A stretch of DNA of 64,000 nucleotides from Bacteroidota bacterium. GTDB lineage: Bacteria; Bacteroidota; Bacteroidia; Chitinophagales; Chitinophagaceae. The notes beneath the pieces were generated by a model. The model was not told the origin of the DNA. It made no database searches and saw only the letters and a list, made by a program, of their open reading frames with translations. The position numbers and the translations under genes were made by a program. How positions within the stretch are numbered: position 1 is the stretch's first letter; every line of letters starts with the position of its first letter. Positions 47,170 to 56,196 of the stretch are shown piece after piece. The stretch spans positions 310,001 through 374,000 of the forward strand of contig VGFK01000002.1 of assembly GCA_016868895.1 (NCBI GenBank), in the 5' to 3' direction.

Positions 47170-47196
47170 CACTTAAGTTATCAAAATAGGAAAACT

Positions 47197-49089
47197 ATGG
47201 CAAAGATCATTGGAATCGACCTTGGAACTACCAACAGTTGCGTTTCAGTTATGGAAGGAAACGAACCTGTAGTAATTGCCAACGACGAAGGCAGAAGGAC
47301 AACCCCCAGTATAGTCGCTTTTTTAAAGAATGGAGAGCGGAAGGTAGGAGAACCTGCAAAACGGCAGGCCATTACCAATCCCATTAACACCATTACCAGC
47401 GTAAAGCGTTTCATGGGCAGAAGATACGATGAGGTAACCGAGGAAATTAAACATTGGAGTTATAAGGTTGCAAAAGGCGATAACAATACTGTTCGTATTG
47501 ATATTGATGGCAGGCTGTATACTCCCCAGGAGATCAGTGCAATGGTTCTTCAAAAAATGAAGAAAGTCGCCGAAGACTACCTGGGTTATGAAGTCAACGA
47601 AGCAGTTGTTACGGTTCCGGCTTATTTCAACGACGCGCAGCGTCAGGCAACGAAAGAGGCAGGTGAGATTGCAGGCTTGAATGTTCGCCGCATCATCAAC
47701 GAACCTACCGCAGCAGCACTCGCGTATGGATTGGACAAAAAAAATGCAGACAGCAAGATTGCCGTATTTGACTTAGGTGGTGGTACGTTTGATATCTCTG
47801 TACTCGAACTGGGTGATGGAGTATTCGAAGTAAAGTCGACAAACGGCGATACCCACTTGGGCGGTGATGATTTTGATAAGGTGATCATGGACTGGCTAGC
47901 AGAAGAGTTTCAAAAAGAGGAAAATGTTGATTTGCGCAAGGATCCTATGGCTCTTCAACGGTTAAAAGAAGCTGCAGAAAAAGCCAAGATCGAACTTTCC
48001 TCTTCAGCAGAGACTGAAATCAATCTCCCATATGTTACAGCGATTGATGGGGTGCCTAAGCACCTGGTGAAAAAGCTCTCAAAGGCCAAGTTTGAGCAAA
48101 TTGCCGATAAGCTTTTTGAGCGTTGTTTAAAACCGTGTGAGCAGGCCTTAAAAGATGCCGGTATGCGGTCATCCGATATCGATGAGGTGATTCTGGTTGG
48201 TGGGTCTACTCGCATTCCAAAGGTTCAAGAAATTGTAGAAAAATTCTTTGGCAAAAAGCCCAATAAGAGTGTAAACCCGGACGAAGCCGTCGCGATCGGC
48301 GCTGGTGTTCAAGGAGCGGTATTGACTGGTGAAGTAAAGGATGTGCTGCTGCTGGACGTTACTCCGCTGAGTCTGGGCATTGAAACCCTCGGAGGTGTGA
48401 TGACGGCCTTGATTCCTTCCAATACCACCATTCCGACAAAAAAATCGGAGACCTTTTCAACAGCTGCGGATAACCAGCCCGGTGTTCAAATACATGTATT
48501 GCAAGGTGAGCGCCCCATGGCCAATCAAAATAAAACATTGGGTATTTTCAATCTTGACAATATTCCTCCGGCTCCACGCGGTGTACCACAAATCGAGGTG
48601 ACATTTGATATCGATGCCAATGGTATCTTGAATGTAAGTGCAAAGGATAAAGGAACAGGCAAAGAGCAAAAAATCAGAATCGAAGCGGGAAGCGGATTGA
48701 CCAAGGAGGAGATTGAAAAAATGAAGGCGGAGGCCAAGGCCAATGAGGCAACCGACAAAGAAGCACGGGAACGCATCGAGAAGTTGAATGCTGCGGACGG
48801 ACTGATTTTCCAAACCGAAAAACAACTCAAGGAGTTTGGTGAAAAAATTCCAGCGGAGAAGAAATCCGTGATCGAAGCATCCATGGCCAAATTAAAAGAA
48901 GCCCATAAGTCGCAAGACCTTGCTTCCATCGAAGCGGCAACCAAAGAACTCAATGATGCGTGGATGGCGGCCAGTCAAGACATGTACAATTCAACACAAG
49001 GTGCACAACCCGGAGCTGAACCAGCAGATGCTGAGCCAAAAGCTGGAGCAGAGAACGTGACCGATGCTGAATTTGAAGAAGTAAAGTAA
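47197..49089 (+). CDS. dnaK: Chaperone protein DnaK (Hsp70)
   Basis: 630 residues. The ATPase domain has the phosphate-binding loops [18 protein letters not shown] and [20 protein letters not shown], with [17 protein letters not shown] and [11 protein letters not shown] in between, and the interdomain linker [18 protein letters not shown]. The substrate-binding beta domain includes [29 protein letters not shown], and the helical lid and acidic C terminus ([23 protein letters not shown]) follow. It refolds and holds unfolded proteins with DnaJ/GrpE. The 144-base gap before it is AT rich; its transcript ends in a strong hairpin. Confidence 0.99.
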   Translation: MAKIIGIDLGTTNSCVSVMEGNEPVVIANDEGRRTTPSIVAFLKNGERKVGEPAKRQAITNPINTITSVKRFMGRRYDEVTEEIKHWSYKVAKGDNNTVRIDIDGRLYTPQEISAMVLQKMKKVAEDYLGYEVNEAVVTVPAYFNDAQRQATKEAGEIAGLNVRRIINEPTAAALAYGLDKKNADSKIAVFDLGGGTFDISVLELGDGVFEVKSTNGDTHLGGDDFDKVIMDWLAEEFQKEENVDLRKDPMALQRLKEAAEKAKIELSSSAETEINLPYVTAIDGVPKHLVKKLSKAKFEQIADKLFERCLKPCEQALKDAGMRSSDIDEVILVGGSTRIPKVQEIVEKFFGKKPNKSVNPDEAVAIGAGVQGAVLTGEVKDVLLLDVTPLSLGIETLGGVMTALIPSNTTIPTKKSETFSTAADNQPGVQIHVLQGERPMANQNKTLGIFNLDNIPPAPRGVPQIEVTFDIDANGILNVSAKDKGTGKEQKIRIEAGSGLTKEEIEKMKAEAKANEATDKEARERIEKLNAADGLIFQTEKQLKEFGEKIPAEKKSVIEASMAKLKEAHKSQDLASIEAATKELNDAWMAASQDMYNSTQGAQPGAEPADAEPKAGAENVTDAEFEEVK

Positions 49090-49106
49090 AGTTCTATTTT
49101 CTCAAT

Positions 49107-49132
49107 AAAAGGGCCCAAAAAGGGCCCTTTTT
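49107..49132 (+). terminator. Intrinsic terminator downstream of dnaK
   Basis: AAAAGGGCCC (49107-49116), a 5-base A loop, then GGGCCCTTTT (49122-49131) and a final T. The A-flanked and T-flanked halves make it able to act in both directions. Confidence 0.85.
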
Positions 49133-49171
49133 ATTTTGTACTGCCTTATTTTGTTTTTCCAATCGATGGTT

Positions 49172-50109
49172 ATGCATAAACTAAATGTTATTTGCTTTGC
49201 TCTGCCGTTCATTTTCTCTACTCACTTTATTTCTGCTCAAGACGCTTCGTTGATATCCATGAGAGAGGAGTCTTCAAAAATTGAAAAAAAGCTTGTAGTG
49301 GATACGGGCTCCAGACGCTGGGGAAAAGGCGTCATGTACAGCCTTAATTTTTCTCAGGCTTCATTGAGTAACTGGTCGGCAGGGGGCGATAAGTTTTCAC
49401 TGTCAGTCAACTCCATTTTAAATACCTATGCGAATTATAAAAAGGGTAGAAATAGCTGGGACAATAGCTTTGAATTTTTATTTGGCTACGTCAATTCAAC
49501 AAGTCTTGGCAGCAGAAAAAATGATGATCGTTTTGATTTTGTATCCAAATATGGGTATAGCTTGAATAAGCGCTTAAATATTGCTTCATTATTCAATCTT
49601 AGATCACAATTTTTCAAGGGATATACGTATGATGGGGTATCAAGAATTTTGCATCCAATTTCATGTCGCCTGGCTACGTCTTACAAAGCTTTGGGTTTGA
49701 TTACAAGCCGCATACCTCTTTATCTTTATATGGATCGCCTTTAACGGGTAGATGGGTTTTTGTTACAGATCCCCTTTTATCAGCAAGAGGTCTTTATGGC
49801 GTGAAACCTGGCAGTAATAGTGTTTTTGAAATTGGGGCGTTTGCTAACTTGAATTTTATGAAAGAGGTTGCTCCAAATGTTACCTTGAAATCGAGGTTGG
49901 ATTTATTTTCTAATTATAAAAACAATCCTAAAAATATTGATGTGTTTATGACCAATTTGCTCACTGTTAAATTATCTAAACTGTTAAATATTACCTGGGG
50001 TGTAGATTTGATCTATGATGATGATGCAAAATTGTTTGGCCCTAACGGAAATTCTCCTTCCTTGCAGTTCAAGTCTTTGATTGGGATCGGCGTTCAATTC
50101 AAAAAATAG
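49172..50109 (+). pseudogene. DUF3078-family gene with a single-base deletion
   Basis: From ATG 49172 (MHKLNVICFALPFIFSTHFISAQ) there is a clear signal peptide, then WGKGVMYSLNFSQASLSNWSAGGD, a DUF3078 hallmark of Bacteroidota outer-membrane-associated proteins of unknown function. At a run of four G (49634-49637) the frame changes: the original frame runs on to a stop at 49744 as unrelated sequence, while the -1 frame continues KNFASNFMSPGYVLQSFGFDYKPH... to 50109, ending SLIGIGVQFKK. Adding one G restores a single 312-residue protein. Treat as a pseudogene unless resequencing shows five G. It follows the dnaK terminator and converges with the DUF2452 gene one base away. Confidence 0.7.
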
Positions 50110-50110
50110 C

Positions 50111-50911
50111 TCAGTTCACTTCCATCCAGGTGTGATCGGCTAATAATTTTACGGTGGCAACAGTGGATTTAAATGGTTTGCTGGTGCCCCATTCTTTTGG
50201 ACTCACCATGGAAAGAAAATAGTTTCCATCTTTTTTCTCATACAGATAATATACTTGTCCAATTACAGGTGTAAAATTCAATTTTGCTCCGTAAATCAAC
50301 AGCGATAAATCCTTTCTTCTTTGTATTTCTTGAGCCTGTAATGCAAGCAATTCTATTTGCTGCCTGATTTGTGAAAGTTGCATATTGGTTTGCTCTTCCA
50401 TTGCCGTCAGGGCCTTGTGCCGAATCATCCCTTCCTCGGTGGGTTTGATGAGTGCTCCGGACACCGAACTGGCATAGGGGAGCACACTCATCTGTTTATG
50501 GTAAACGGAGGTATTCGTATAGGATGTTCCGTCGTCGAGAACCCCTTCTTCAGAAATACGCATATAGCCATTGGGTAAAATCTCGTGGACGATTCTCATT
50601 GTGGGCTGATCATCTTTTTTGAACAGCACTGCAAAGCTGATGCTATCAATGAAATTGACACAACCGGATAACTGCGTTTCGTCGGCCTCCAGACGGTTGT
50701 AGTCGCCATTGGCCTCCAGTCGGTATTCTGATGAAAAAGCCTGGTTTTCCAGTGTAACCCAGTTCATCTCAAAAAAAAGGTTGTTCCGGTCTTCGGTACT
50801 GCTGATTTTATAGGTTCCTGATTTGGGGCGATCTCCTTTTTCATAGGTTCCCTTTTCAGGAAAGAGTTGCCACGAAAAAAGGAAGTTATACGCTTGGATC
50901 ATGATAATCAA
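50111..50911 (-). CDS. DUF2452-domain protein with N-terminal lipocalin-like extension
   Basis: 266 residues; ATG 50911 is used, ATG 50902 is equally possible. The C-terminal ~95 residues (LLALQAQEIQRRKDLSLLIYGAKLNF... YYLYEKKDGNYFLSMVSPKEWG) match DUF2452, a domain also found in the eukaryotic protein C1orf50; helix plus beta-sheet with the invariant SPKEWG end. The N-terminal ~130 residues (FPEKGTYEKGDRPKSGTYKI ... ETQLSGCVNFIDSISFAVLF) look like an independent beta-rich, perhaps lipocalin-like module. No function is known. It is divergent from prfB and convergent with the DUF3078 gene. Confidence 0.65.
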   Translation of the reverse strand: MIIMIQAYNFLFSWQLFPEKGTYEKGDRPKSGTYKISSTEDRNNLFFEMNWVTLENQAFSSEYRLEANGDYNRLEADETQLSGCVNFIDSISFAVLFKKDDQPTMRIVHEILPNGYMRISEEGVLDDGTSYTNTSVYHKQMSVLPYASSVSGALIKPTEEGMIRHKALTAMEEQTNMQLSQIRQQIELLALQAQEIQRRKDLSLLIYGAKLNFTPVIGQVYYLYEKKDGNYFLSMVSPKEWGTSKPFKSTVATVKLLADHTWMEVN

Positions 50912-50975
50912 ACAATTCTAACGAATTAAGGTTCTGTAATTCAATGATTTTCATCCAACATTGTCCCATTTGGGC

Positions 50976-50983
50976 TAATTTTG
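50976..50983 (+). promoter_or_regulatory. prfB -7 promoter element close to its start
   Basis: TAATTTTG matches TAnnTTTG; the G is nine bases upstream of the prfB ATG (50992), implying a leader of only a few bases. Confidence 0.45.
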
Positions 50984-50991
50984 CACCTGCT

Positions 50992-52081
50992 ATGACTACA
51001 GAACAGATAAAAAATATGAGAGACCGTCTTTCTGTCTTGAGGAGGTTTCTTTGACGTCGAGAACCGGCAACATAAAGTAGTTGAGGATAAGCAAAAGTCG
51101 CTTTCTCCCGGTTTTTGGGATGACAACAAGCGTGCAACTGAAATCCTTAAGAATATCAAGCTGAACGAGTATTGGTTGAATATGTTCACATCCACTACTA
51201 CTGCGGTGGATGATTTTGCTGTTCTATTTGATTTTTGGAAAGAGGGGGCTTGTGAAGAGGAGGAAGTCAAGGCATCGTATGATAAAGCCAATCAGTCGCT
51301 TGACGAAGCTGAATTCAAGAGCACCCTCAATCAGCCCGAAGATGAATTGCCCGCCGTATTGCAGGTCAATAGCGGAGCAGGGGGAACAGAAAGTCAGGAC
51401 TGGGCTGAGATGCTGGTACGCATGTACCGGATGTACGGTGAGCGACAAGGATGGACTGTTACCGAATTGGATTGGCAGGATGGGGATGGTGCCGGAATCA
51501 AATCTGCCGTATTGCAGTTTGAGGGCCCATTCGCTTACGGGTTTTTAAAAGCGGAAAACGGGGTACATCGATTGGTTCGTATTTCGCCATTCGACAGCAA
51601 TGCACGCCGTCATACTTCGTTTGCATCTGTGTATGTTTATCCTTTGGTGGACGACTCTATTGAAATAGAGGTTAGTCCTGCAGATCTGGAATGGGAATTC
51701 TATCGTTCAGGCGGTAAGGGTGGACAGAACGTAAATAAGGTGGAAACGGCAGTCCGACTCAAGCACATTCCGAGTGGAATCATTGTGGAATGCCAGCAGG
51801 CACGAACCCAGGGAGAAAACCGGGAGAAAGCCTTAAAGATGTTGAAGAGCAAACTCTATGAAGAGGAGATGCGCAAACGCGAGGAACTGAAAAATGCCAA
51901 CAATGCCTCCAAGAAAAAGATTGAATGGGGTAGCCAGATTCGCAGCTATGTATTCCACCCCTACAAAATGATCAAAGATCACCGTACCGATTATGAAGTA
52001 GGAAATGTTCAACCCGTGATGGATGGAGAACTGGATGGATTCATAAAGGCTTTTTTAATGAATGAAAAAGAAACCAATTGA
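50992..52081 (+). CDS. prfB: Peptide chain release factor 2 with programmed +1 frameshift
   Basis: The first 20 codons (ATG 50992: [20 protein letters not shown]) end at an in-frame TGA (51052-51054). The reading frame is restored by a +1 shift at CTT-T-GAC: CTT at 51049-51051 is read, base 51052 is skipped, and the long frame begins with GAC at 51053. An AGGAGG (51040-51045) lies three bases before CTT, and TGA follows, exactly the RF2 autoregulatory site known in E. coli. The complete product is 362 residues. RF2 features are the UGA-specific SPF tripeptide ([15 protein letters not shown]) and the GGQ catalytic motif ([16 protein letters not shown]). RF2 hydrolyses peptidyl-tRNA at UAA/UGA. 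Confidence 0.95.
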
Positions 52082-52095
52082 TAAAATAAGTTACC

Positions 52096-53727
52096 ATGAA
52101 CAACGGACACTACAGCTTGCCCATTCCCGTCAACGAAACGGTATTGAGTTATGTTCCCGGTTCTGCAGAACGCATACGCCTGCAATCGGTTTTACAAGAA
52201 TTGAAATCGACCGTCATGGATATTCCCATGTACATCGGCTCTAAGGAAGTCAGAACCGGTAAAACACAATCCATTCACCCCCCGCATGAACGTGCTCATG
52301 TACTGGGTCATTTTCATCAGGGGAATGCCTCCCATGTGAAAGCCGCGATTGATGCCGCTCTGAAAGCAAAGAAAAGTTGGGAGGAAATGTCCTGGTCTTC
52401 CCGGGCAGCAATTTTTTTGAAGGCTGCTGATTTAATTGCCGGAAAGTATCGTCCATACATGAATGGCACCACCATGTTGGGGCAGAGTAAAACCGTTTTT
52501 CAGGCCGAGATTGATGCTGCATGTGAGCTGATTGATTTTTTGCGGTTCAATGTTCATTTTCTCAGCGAAATTTATCAGCAACAACCCATCAGCAGTCCAG
52601 GCATGCACAATCGCTTAGAGTATCGTGCTTTAGAAGGATTTGTCTTGGCAGTGACCCCGTTTAATTTCACCGCAATTGGCGGAAATCTTCCAGCATCAGC
52701 CGCATTGTGCGGCAATACTGTTATTTGGAAATGCGCCAATACGCAGGTGTATTCAGCCAACATGTTCATGCGCATCCTGAAAGAGGCGGGCTTGCCCGAC
52801 GGGGTCATCAATTTGATCTATGTGGATGGCCCAACATTGGGTGAAGTGTGTTTCAAGCATCCGCAATTTGCGGGCGTACATTTTACGGGTTCAACAGGGG
52901 TCTTCAATCAGATGTGGAAGACGATTGGAGAGAACATTTCCATGTACCGCTCCTATCCACGAATAGTGGGAGAGACGGGGGGCAAGGACTTCGTGATGGT
53001 GCATCCCAGCGCGGATCCAGATGTGGTAGTAACGGCATTGCTGCGCGGTGCCTTTGAATTCCAGGGACAGAAATGTTCTGCTGCTTCTCGAGCCTACATC
53101 CCGTCTAATTTAGCAGATGTTGTGAGGAAAAAGTTGGTCAGCGGCATCAAAGGTTTCAAAATGGGAACGGTAGAGGATTTTACCAATTTCATAACAGCGG
53201 TCATTGATGAAAAATCATTTGACAAAATCAAGTCCTATATCGACAACGCAAAAAAATCTTCTGCATCCAAAGTGCTGGCTGGCGGTAAATGTGATAAATT
53301 GACCGGGTATTTTATTAAGCCTACTTTAATTGAGACGACCGATCCTCACTACGTCACTATGTGTGAAGAGATTTTTGGTCCCGTACTCAGTTTTTATGTT
53401 TACCCGGAAAATAAATTTTCTGCCACGCTCAAATTGGTTGATGAAACTTCACCTTATGCATTGACCGGTTCCATTATTTCTCGCGACCGTTCAGCCATTG
53501 AGGAAGCTTCTCGGGTATTGCGACATGCTGCTGGAAATTTTTACATCAACGATAAGCCGACTGGAGCAGTGGTTGGGCAACAGCCATTTGGTGGAGCACG
53601 TGCCTCGGGAACCAACGATAAAGCCGGCTCTCAATTGAACTTGTATCGCTGGCTCAGTGTGCGCACGGTTAAAGAGACGTTTGAGCCGCCGCGGGATTAT
53701 CGGTATCCGTTTATGCAGGCCGACTAG
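52096..53727 (+). CDS. pruA: 1-pyrroline-5-carboxylate dehydrogenase
   Basis: 543 residues from ATG 52096. It oxidises P5C/glutamate semialdehyde to glutamate with NAD+, completing proline degradation. Family segments: FVLAVTPFNFTAIGGNLPASAALCGNTVIWK (NAD-binding), GVHFTGSTGVFNQMW, the general-base Glu in VGETGGKDFVMVHPSAD, and the catalytic cysteine in FEFQGQKCSAASRAYIP. The C-terminal QQPFGGARASGTNDKAG and LNLYRWLSVRTVKETF support the P5CDH subgroup (GGARxSG, and the R-T-V-K ending). It lies 14 bases after prfB and 36 bases before pyrR, without a partner putA in the window. Confidence 0.9.
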   Translation: MNNGHYSLPIPVNETVLSYVPGSAERIRLQSVLQELKSTVMDIPMYIGSKEVRTGKTQSIHPPHERAHVLGHFHQGNASHVKAAIDAALKAKKSWEEMSWSSRAAIFLKAADLIAGKYRPYMNGTTMLGQSKTVFQAEIDAACELIDFLRFNVHFLSEIYQQQPISSPGMHNRLEYRALEGFVLAVTPFNFTAIGGNLPASAALCGNTVIWKCANTQVYSANMFMRILKEAGLPDGVINLIYVDGPTLGEVCFKHPQFAGVHFTGSTGVFNQMWKTIGENISMYRSYPRIVGETGGKDFVMVHPSADPDVVVTALLRGAFEFQGQKCSAASRAYIPSNLADVVRKKLVSGIKGFKMGTVEDFTNFITAVIDEKSFDKIKSYIDNAKKSSASKVLAGGKCDKLTGYFIKPTLIETTDPHYVTMCEEIFGPVLSFYVYPENKFSATLKLVDETSPYALTGSIISRDRSAIEEASRVLRHAAGNFYINDKPTGAVVGQQPFGGARASGTNDKAGSQLNLYRWLSVRTVKETFEPPRDYRYPFMQAD

Positions 53728-53747
53728 AAGAAGAGTATTGAAATGCT

Positions 53748-53755
53748 TACTTTTG
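53748..53755 (+). promoter_or_regulatory. Candidate pyrR -7 promoter element near its start
   Basis: TACTTTTG matches TAnnTTTG; its G is nine bases before the chosen pyrR ATG (53764). Confidence 0.35.
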
Positions 53756-53763
53756 AAACAAAT

Positions 53764-54300
53764 ATGAAAGGATTGAATACCATAATGGACGATGAACAGT
53801 TCAAGTTGACCTTGAAACGGTTGGCACACGAGCTGATTGAAAACCATTATCCTTTTTCAGATACTTGTCTCATCGGAATTCAGCCCCGGGGAATCGTCAT
53901 CAGCGATTTTATTCATGCTTACATCAAGCAGGCGCATCCTGAAGTACAATTTCATTATGGGAAATTGGACATCACCTTTTATCGCGATGATTTCAAGGGC
54001 CAAATCCATATGCCCAACATCACCGATCTGGATTTTTCCATTGAGGGCAAAAAAGTGGTGTTGATTGATGATGTGCTGTATACGGGAAGGACCATTCGCG
54101 CGGCGATGGACGCCCTGTTGGATCATGGACGTGCTAAAAAAGTGGAGTTGTGCATTTTAGTCGATCGCAAATTCAGCCGCGAGCTTCCCATTCAACCGGA
54201 CTATGTGGGTAAATCGATCGATTCAATTGTAACGCAGAAGGTAAAAGTCTTTTGGGAGGAAGATAGGAAGGGAGTTGTTTTATATGATAGCATCAATTAA
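53764..54300 (+). CDS. pyrR: PyrR-like uracil phosphoribosyltransferase / pyrimidine regulator
   Basis: 178 residues from ATG 53764 (MKGLNTIMDDEQFKL); the internal MDDEQF start is an alternative. PyrR binds UMP and in some bacteria an attenuator RNA; it also has uracil phosphoribosyltransferase activity. The PRPP-binding loop VVLIDDVLYTGRTIRAAMDALLDHGRAK and the YGKLDITFYRDDF segment are diagnostic, with the N-terminal DTCLIGIQPRGIVISDFI strand. It precedes pyrB, as in pyrimidine operons. I see no classic pyrR antiterminator in the very short leader, so regulation may be by another route. Confidence 0.9.
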   Translation: MKGLNTIMDDEQFKLTLKRLAHELIENHYPFSDTCLIGIQPRGIVISDFIHAYIKQAHPEVQFHYGKLDITFYRDDFKGQIHMPNITDLDFSIEGKKVVLIDDVLYTGRTIRAAMDALLDHGRAKKVELCILVDRKFSRELPIQPDYVGKSIDSIVTQKVKVFWEEDRKGVVLYDSIN

Positions 54301-54305
54301 CTTTG
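54275..54305 (+). promoter_or_regulatory. pyrB promoter (TTG-N20-TAACTTTG)
   Basis: TTG (54275-54277) and TAACTTTG (54298-54305) match the Bacteroidota -33/-7 consensus with ideal 20-base spacing. The -7 element overlaps the TAA of pyrR, and the pyrB ATG follows 8 bases after its G. Confidence 0.6.
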
Positions 54306-54312
54306 CATTCTA

Positions 54313-55248
54313 ATGCACTTGGCTACCAAACATCTGCTTGGCATTAGGGACCTCCGGTCGGAGGATATCCAAATCATTCTCGATACCGCTCAGCAATTCA
54401 AAGACGTTTTACAGCGACCGATTAAAAAAGTTCCGTCACTCAGGGATGTAACCATTGTCAACCTCTTTTACGAAAACTCTACTCGGACCCGTATTTCGTT
54501 CGAACTGGCCGAAAAACGGTTAAGTGCAGATACCATCAATTTTTCCGCAAGCGGTTCTTCTGTTTCAAAAGGGGAAACGTTGTTGGATACGGTCAACAAT
54601 ATCTTGTCCATGAAGGTCGACATGGTGGTAATGCGCCACAGCGCAACAGGTGCTCCTCATTTTTTAGCGCAGCACATTCCTGCTGCCATCATCAATGCAG
54701 GCGATGGGATCAATGAACATCCGACACAGGCGCTTTTGGATGCCATGACCATTTCTGAGAAATTTGGATCCCTTAAAGGAGTCAAGGTGGCCATCGTTGG
54801 GGATATCATGCATTCACGCGTAGCCTTGAGCAATATTTACCTGCTGACAAAAATGGGAGCGCAGGTAACGCTGGCGGGACCGCCTACGTTGATTCCAAAA
54901 CACATCACATCGGCCTTCCCCGTGCAAGTGACTTACAACGTTCGGGAAGCCATTGAGTGGTGCGATGTGGCAAATGTTTTGCGCATTCAATTGGAGCGGC
55001 AAAATCAGGTCTTGTTTTCGTCCTTGCGGGAGTATAACCAGGCGTATGGGATCTCAAAAACTCTTTTACAGTCCCTGAACAAAGAAGTCATGATTATGCA
55101 TCCTGGACCAATCAATAGGGGTGTGGAGCTGGATTCCGACGTAGCCGATAGTGGTCAATCGGTTATTCTGGATCAGGTAGAAAACGGAGTTGCTGTTCGA
55201 ATGGCGGTGTTGTTTCTGTTGTCAGGTCGCAAAGACCCCTCCGCTTAA
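54313..55248 (+). CDS. pyrB: Aspartate carbamoyltransferase catalytic subunit
   Basis: 311 residues, the size of the catalytic chain. It joins carbamoyl phosphate and aspartate, the second step of pyrimidine synthesis. Carbamoyl-phosphate motif FYENSTRTRISFELAEKRL and DGINEHPTQALLDAMTI (HPxQ) are present, as are VAIVGDIMHSRVALSNI and the aspartate-loop and C-terminal IMHPGPINRGVELDSDVAD motif. It has its own promoter right before the ATG. coaD follows by 9 bases. No pyrI regulatory gene is nearby. Confidence 0.97.
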   Translation: MHLATKHLLGIRDLRSEDIQIILDTAQQFKDVLQRPIKKVPSLRDVTIVNLFYENSTRTRISFELAEKRLSADTINFSASGSSVSKGETLLDTVNNILSMKVDMVVMRHSATGAPHFLAQHIPAAIINAGDGINEHPTQALLDAMTISEKFGSLKGVKVAIVGDIMHSRVALSNIYLLTKMGAQVTLAGPPTLIPKHITSAFPVQVTYNVREAIEWCDVANVLRIQLERQNQVLFSSLREYNQAYGISKTLLQSLNKEVMIMHPGPINRGVELDSDVADSGQSVILDQVENGVAVRMAVLFLLSGRKDPSA

Positions 55249-55257
55249 CCATCGCAT

Positions 55258-55728
55258 ATGAAAAAAATTTGCGTTTTTCCCGGCACGTTTGATCCCATTA
55301 CATTGGGGCATGTCGATATCATTCAGCGTGCGTTGCCCTTATTTGACCAGATCATCGTCGCAGTAGGAAAAAATGCTGTTAAATCTCCTATGTTCAGTGC
55401 AGAGCAGCGCCAGTTATGGATAGAAGAGATTTTTAGTGGAAATGAAAAAGTGCAGGCAGCTGTTTTTGATGGATTGACGGTTAATTTTTGCCGGGAAGTT
55501 GGCGCCCGCTACATTTTAAGGGGCATCCGATACGTCAGTGATTTTGAATACGAAAAAGCCATAGCGGATGCCAATCGCACGCTCGATCCCGGTTTAGAGA
55601 CGTTCTTCCTGACCTGTGAGCCAAAGTATACGTCTGTTGCCTCAACAATTGTTCGCGACATCATTCGAAACGGCGGAGACGCATCCTTGTTTTTACCCAG
55701 CATTGTTTCTGAATCCCTAAAGAAGTAA
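55258..55728 (+). CDS. coaD: Phosphopantetheine adenylyltransferase
   Basis: 156 residues, normal for CoaD. It transfers AMP to 4'-phosphopantetheine, the penultimate step in coenzyme A synthesis. The nucleotidyltransferase motif CVFPGTFDPITLGHVDII (T/HxGH) is at the N terminus, RYILRGIRYVSDFEYE carries the conserved arginine region, and TSVASTIVRDIIRNGG contains the second (ISS-like, here VAST) motif. It is nine bases after pyrB and overlaps the converging NUDIX gene by 12 bases. Confidence 0.95.
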   Translation: MKKICVFPGTFDPITLGHVDIIQRALPLFDQIIVAVGKNAVKSPMFSAEQRQLWIEEIFSGNEKVQAAVFDGLTVNFCREVGARYILRGIRYVSDFEYEKAIADANRTLDPGLETFFLTCEPKYTSVASTIVRDIIRNGGDASLFLPSIVSESLKK

Positions 55729-56196
55729 ACGCTGCAGGATTTCCTGAATGGTGCCAAATGCTGATGTGGATTGTTCGGCCAGTTGTTGTTTTGAAAACCA
55801 TCCAATTTCGGTAATATCTTCTTCGTATTGTGGCTGGAAGGCTTCATTTCCTTGATGGTGCATGACGTACCAGTGAGAGGGCTTCAGTACATGGGTATTG
55901 TCGATCCAGTAACTGTGATAGGTTGTCGCAAAGAAATGCGATAGGGAGAGTGTGGTGAGTCCCGTTTCCTCTTTTACCTCTCGCAAGGCACATTGTTCCA
56001 GGGATTCCCCTGGATCTCGTTTTCCCTTGGGTAGGTCCCAATGACCTCTTCGAAAGATCATCAATAGTTCTCCTTCCGGGTTGAAAACAATTCCTCCGGC
56101 TGCTTCGATGATGGCTTTGTCGCGGCAATACAAAGAAAATGATTCTGGTGTAGTGAACGACAGTTTGCCGGAGGGTTCGTGTACCAAAATGTTCAT
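55717..56196 (-). CDS. NUDIX hydrolase
   Basis: 159 residues. The Nudix box GKRDPGESLEQCALREVKEETGL matches G-x5-E-x7-R-E-U-x-E-E-x-G-U; the residues following (RGHWDLPKGK before it) resemble ADP-ribose or nucleotide diphosphatase types. The exact substrate cannot be assigned. It overlaps coaD at its 3' end and is divergent from pyrE with a 43-base gap. Confidence 0.85.
   Translation of the reverse strand: MNILVHEPSGKLSFTTPESFSLYCRDKAIIEAAGGIVFNPEGELLMIFRRGHWDLPKGKRDPGESLEQCALREVKEETGLTTLSLSHFFATTYHSYWIDNTHVLKPSHWYVMHHQGNEAFQPQYEEDITEIGWFSKQQLAEQSTSAFGTIQEILQRLLL

Noticed and set aside
47053-47196. CIRCE heat-shock operator before dnaK
   Set aside because: No TTAGCACTC-N9-GAGTGCTAA-like inverted repeat is present. 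CTTGAA at 47088-47093 resembles a sigma-32 -35 box but no matching -10 box follows.
49634-49637. Programmed -1 frameshift in the DUF3078 gene
   Set aside because: No slippery heptamer of the usual form at GGGG and no SD-like or pseudoknot signal nearby. Insertion of one G restores the frame simply.
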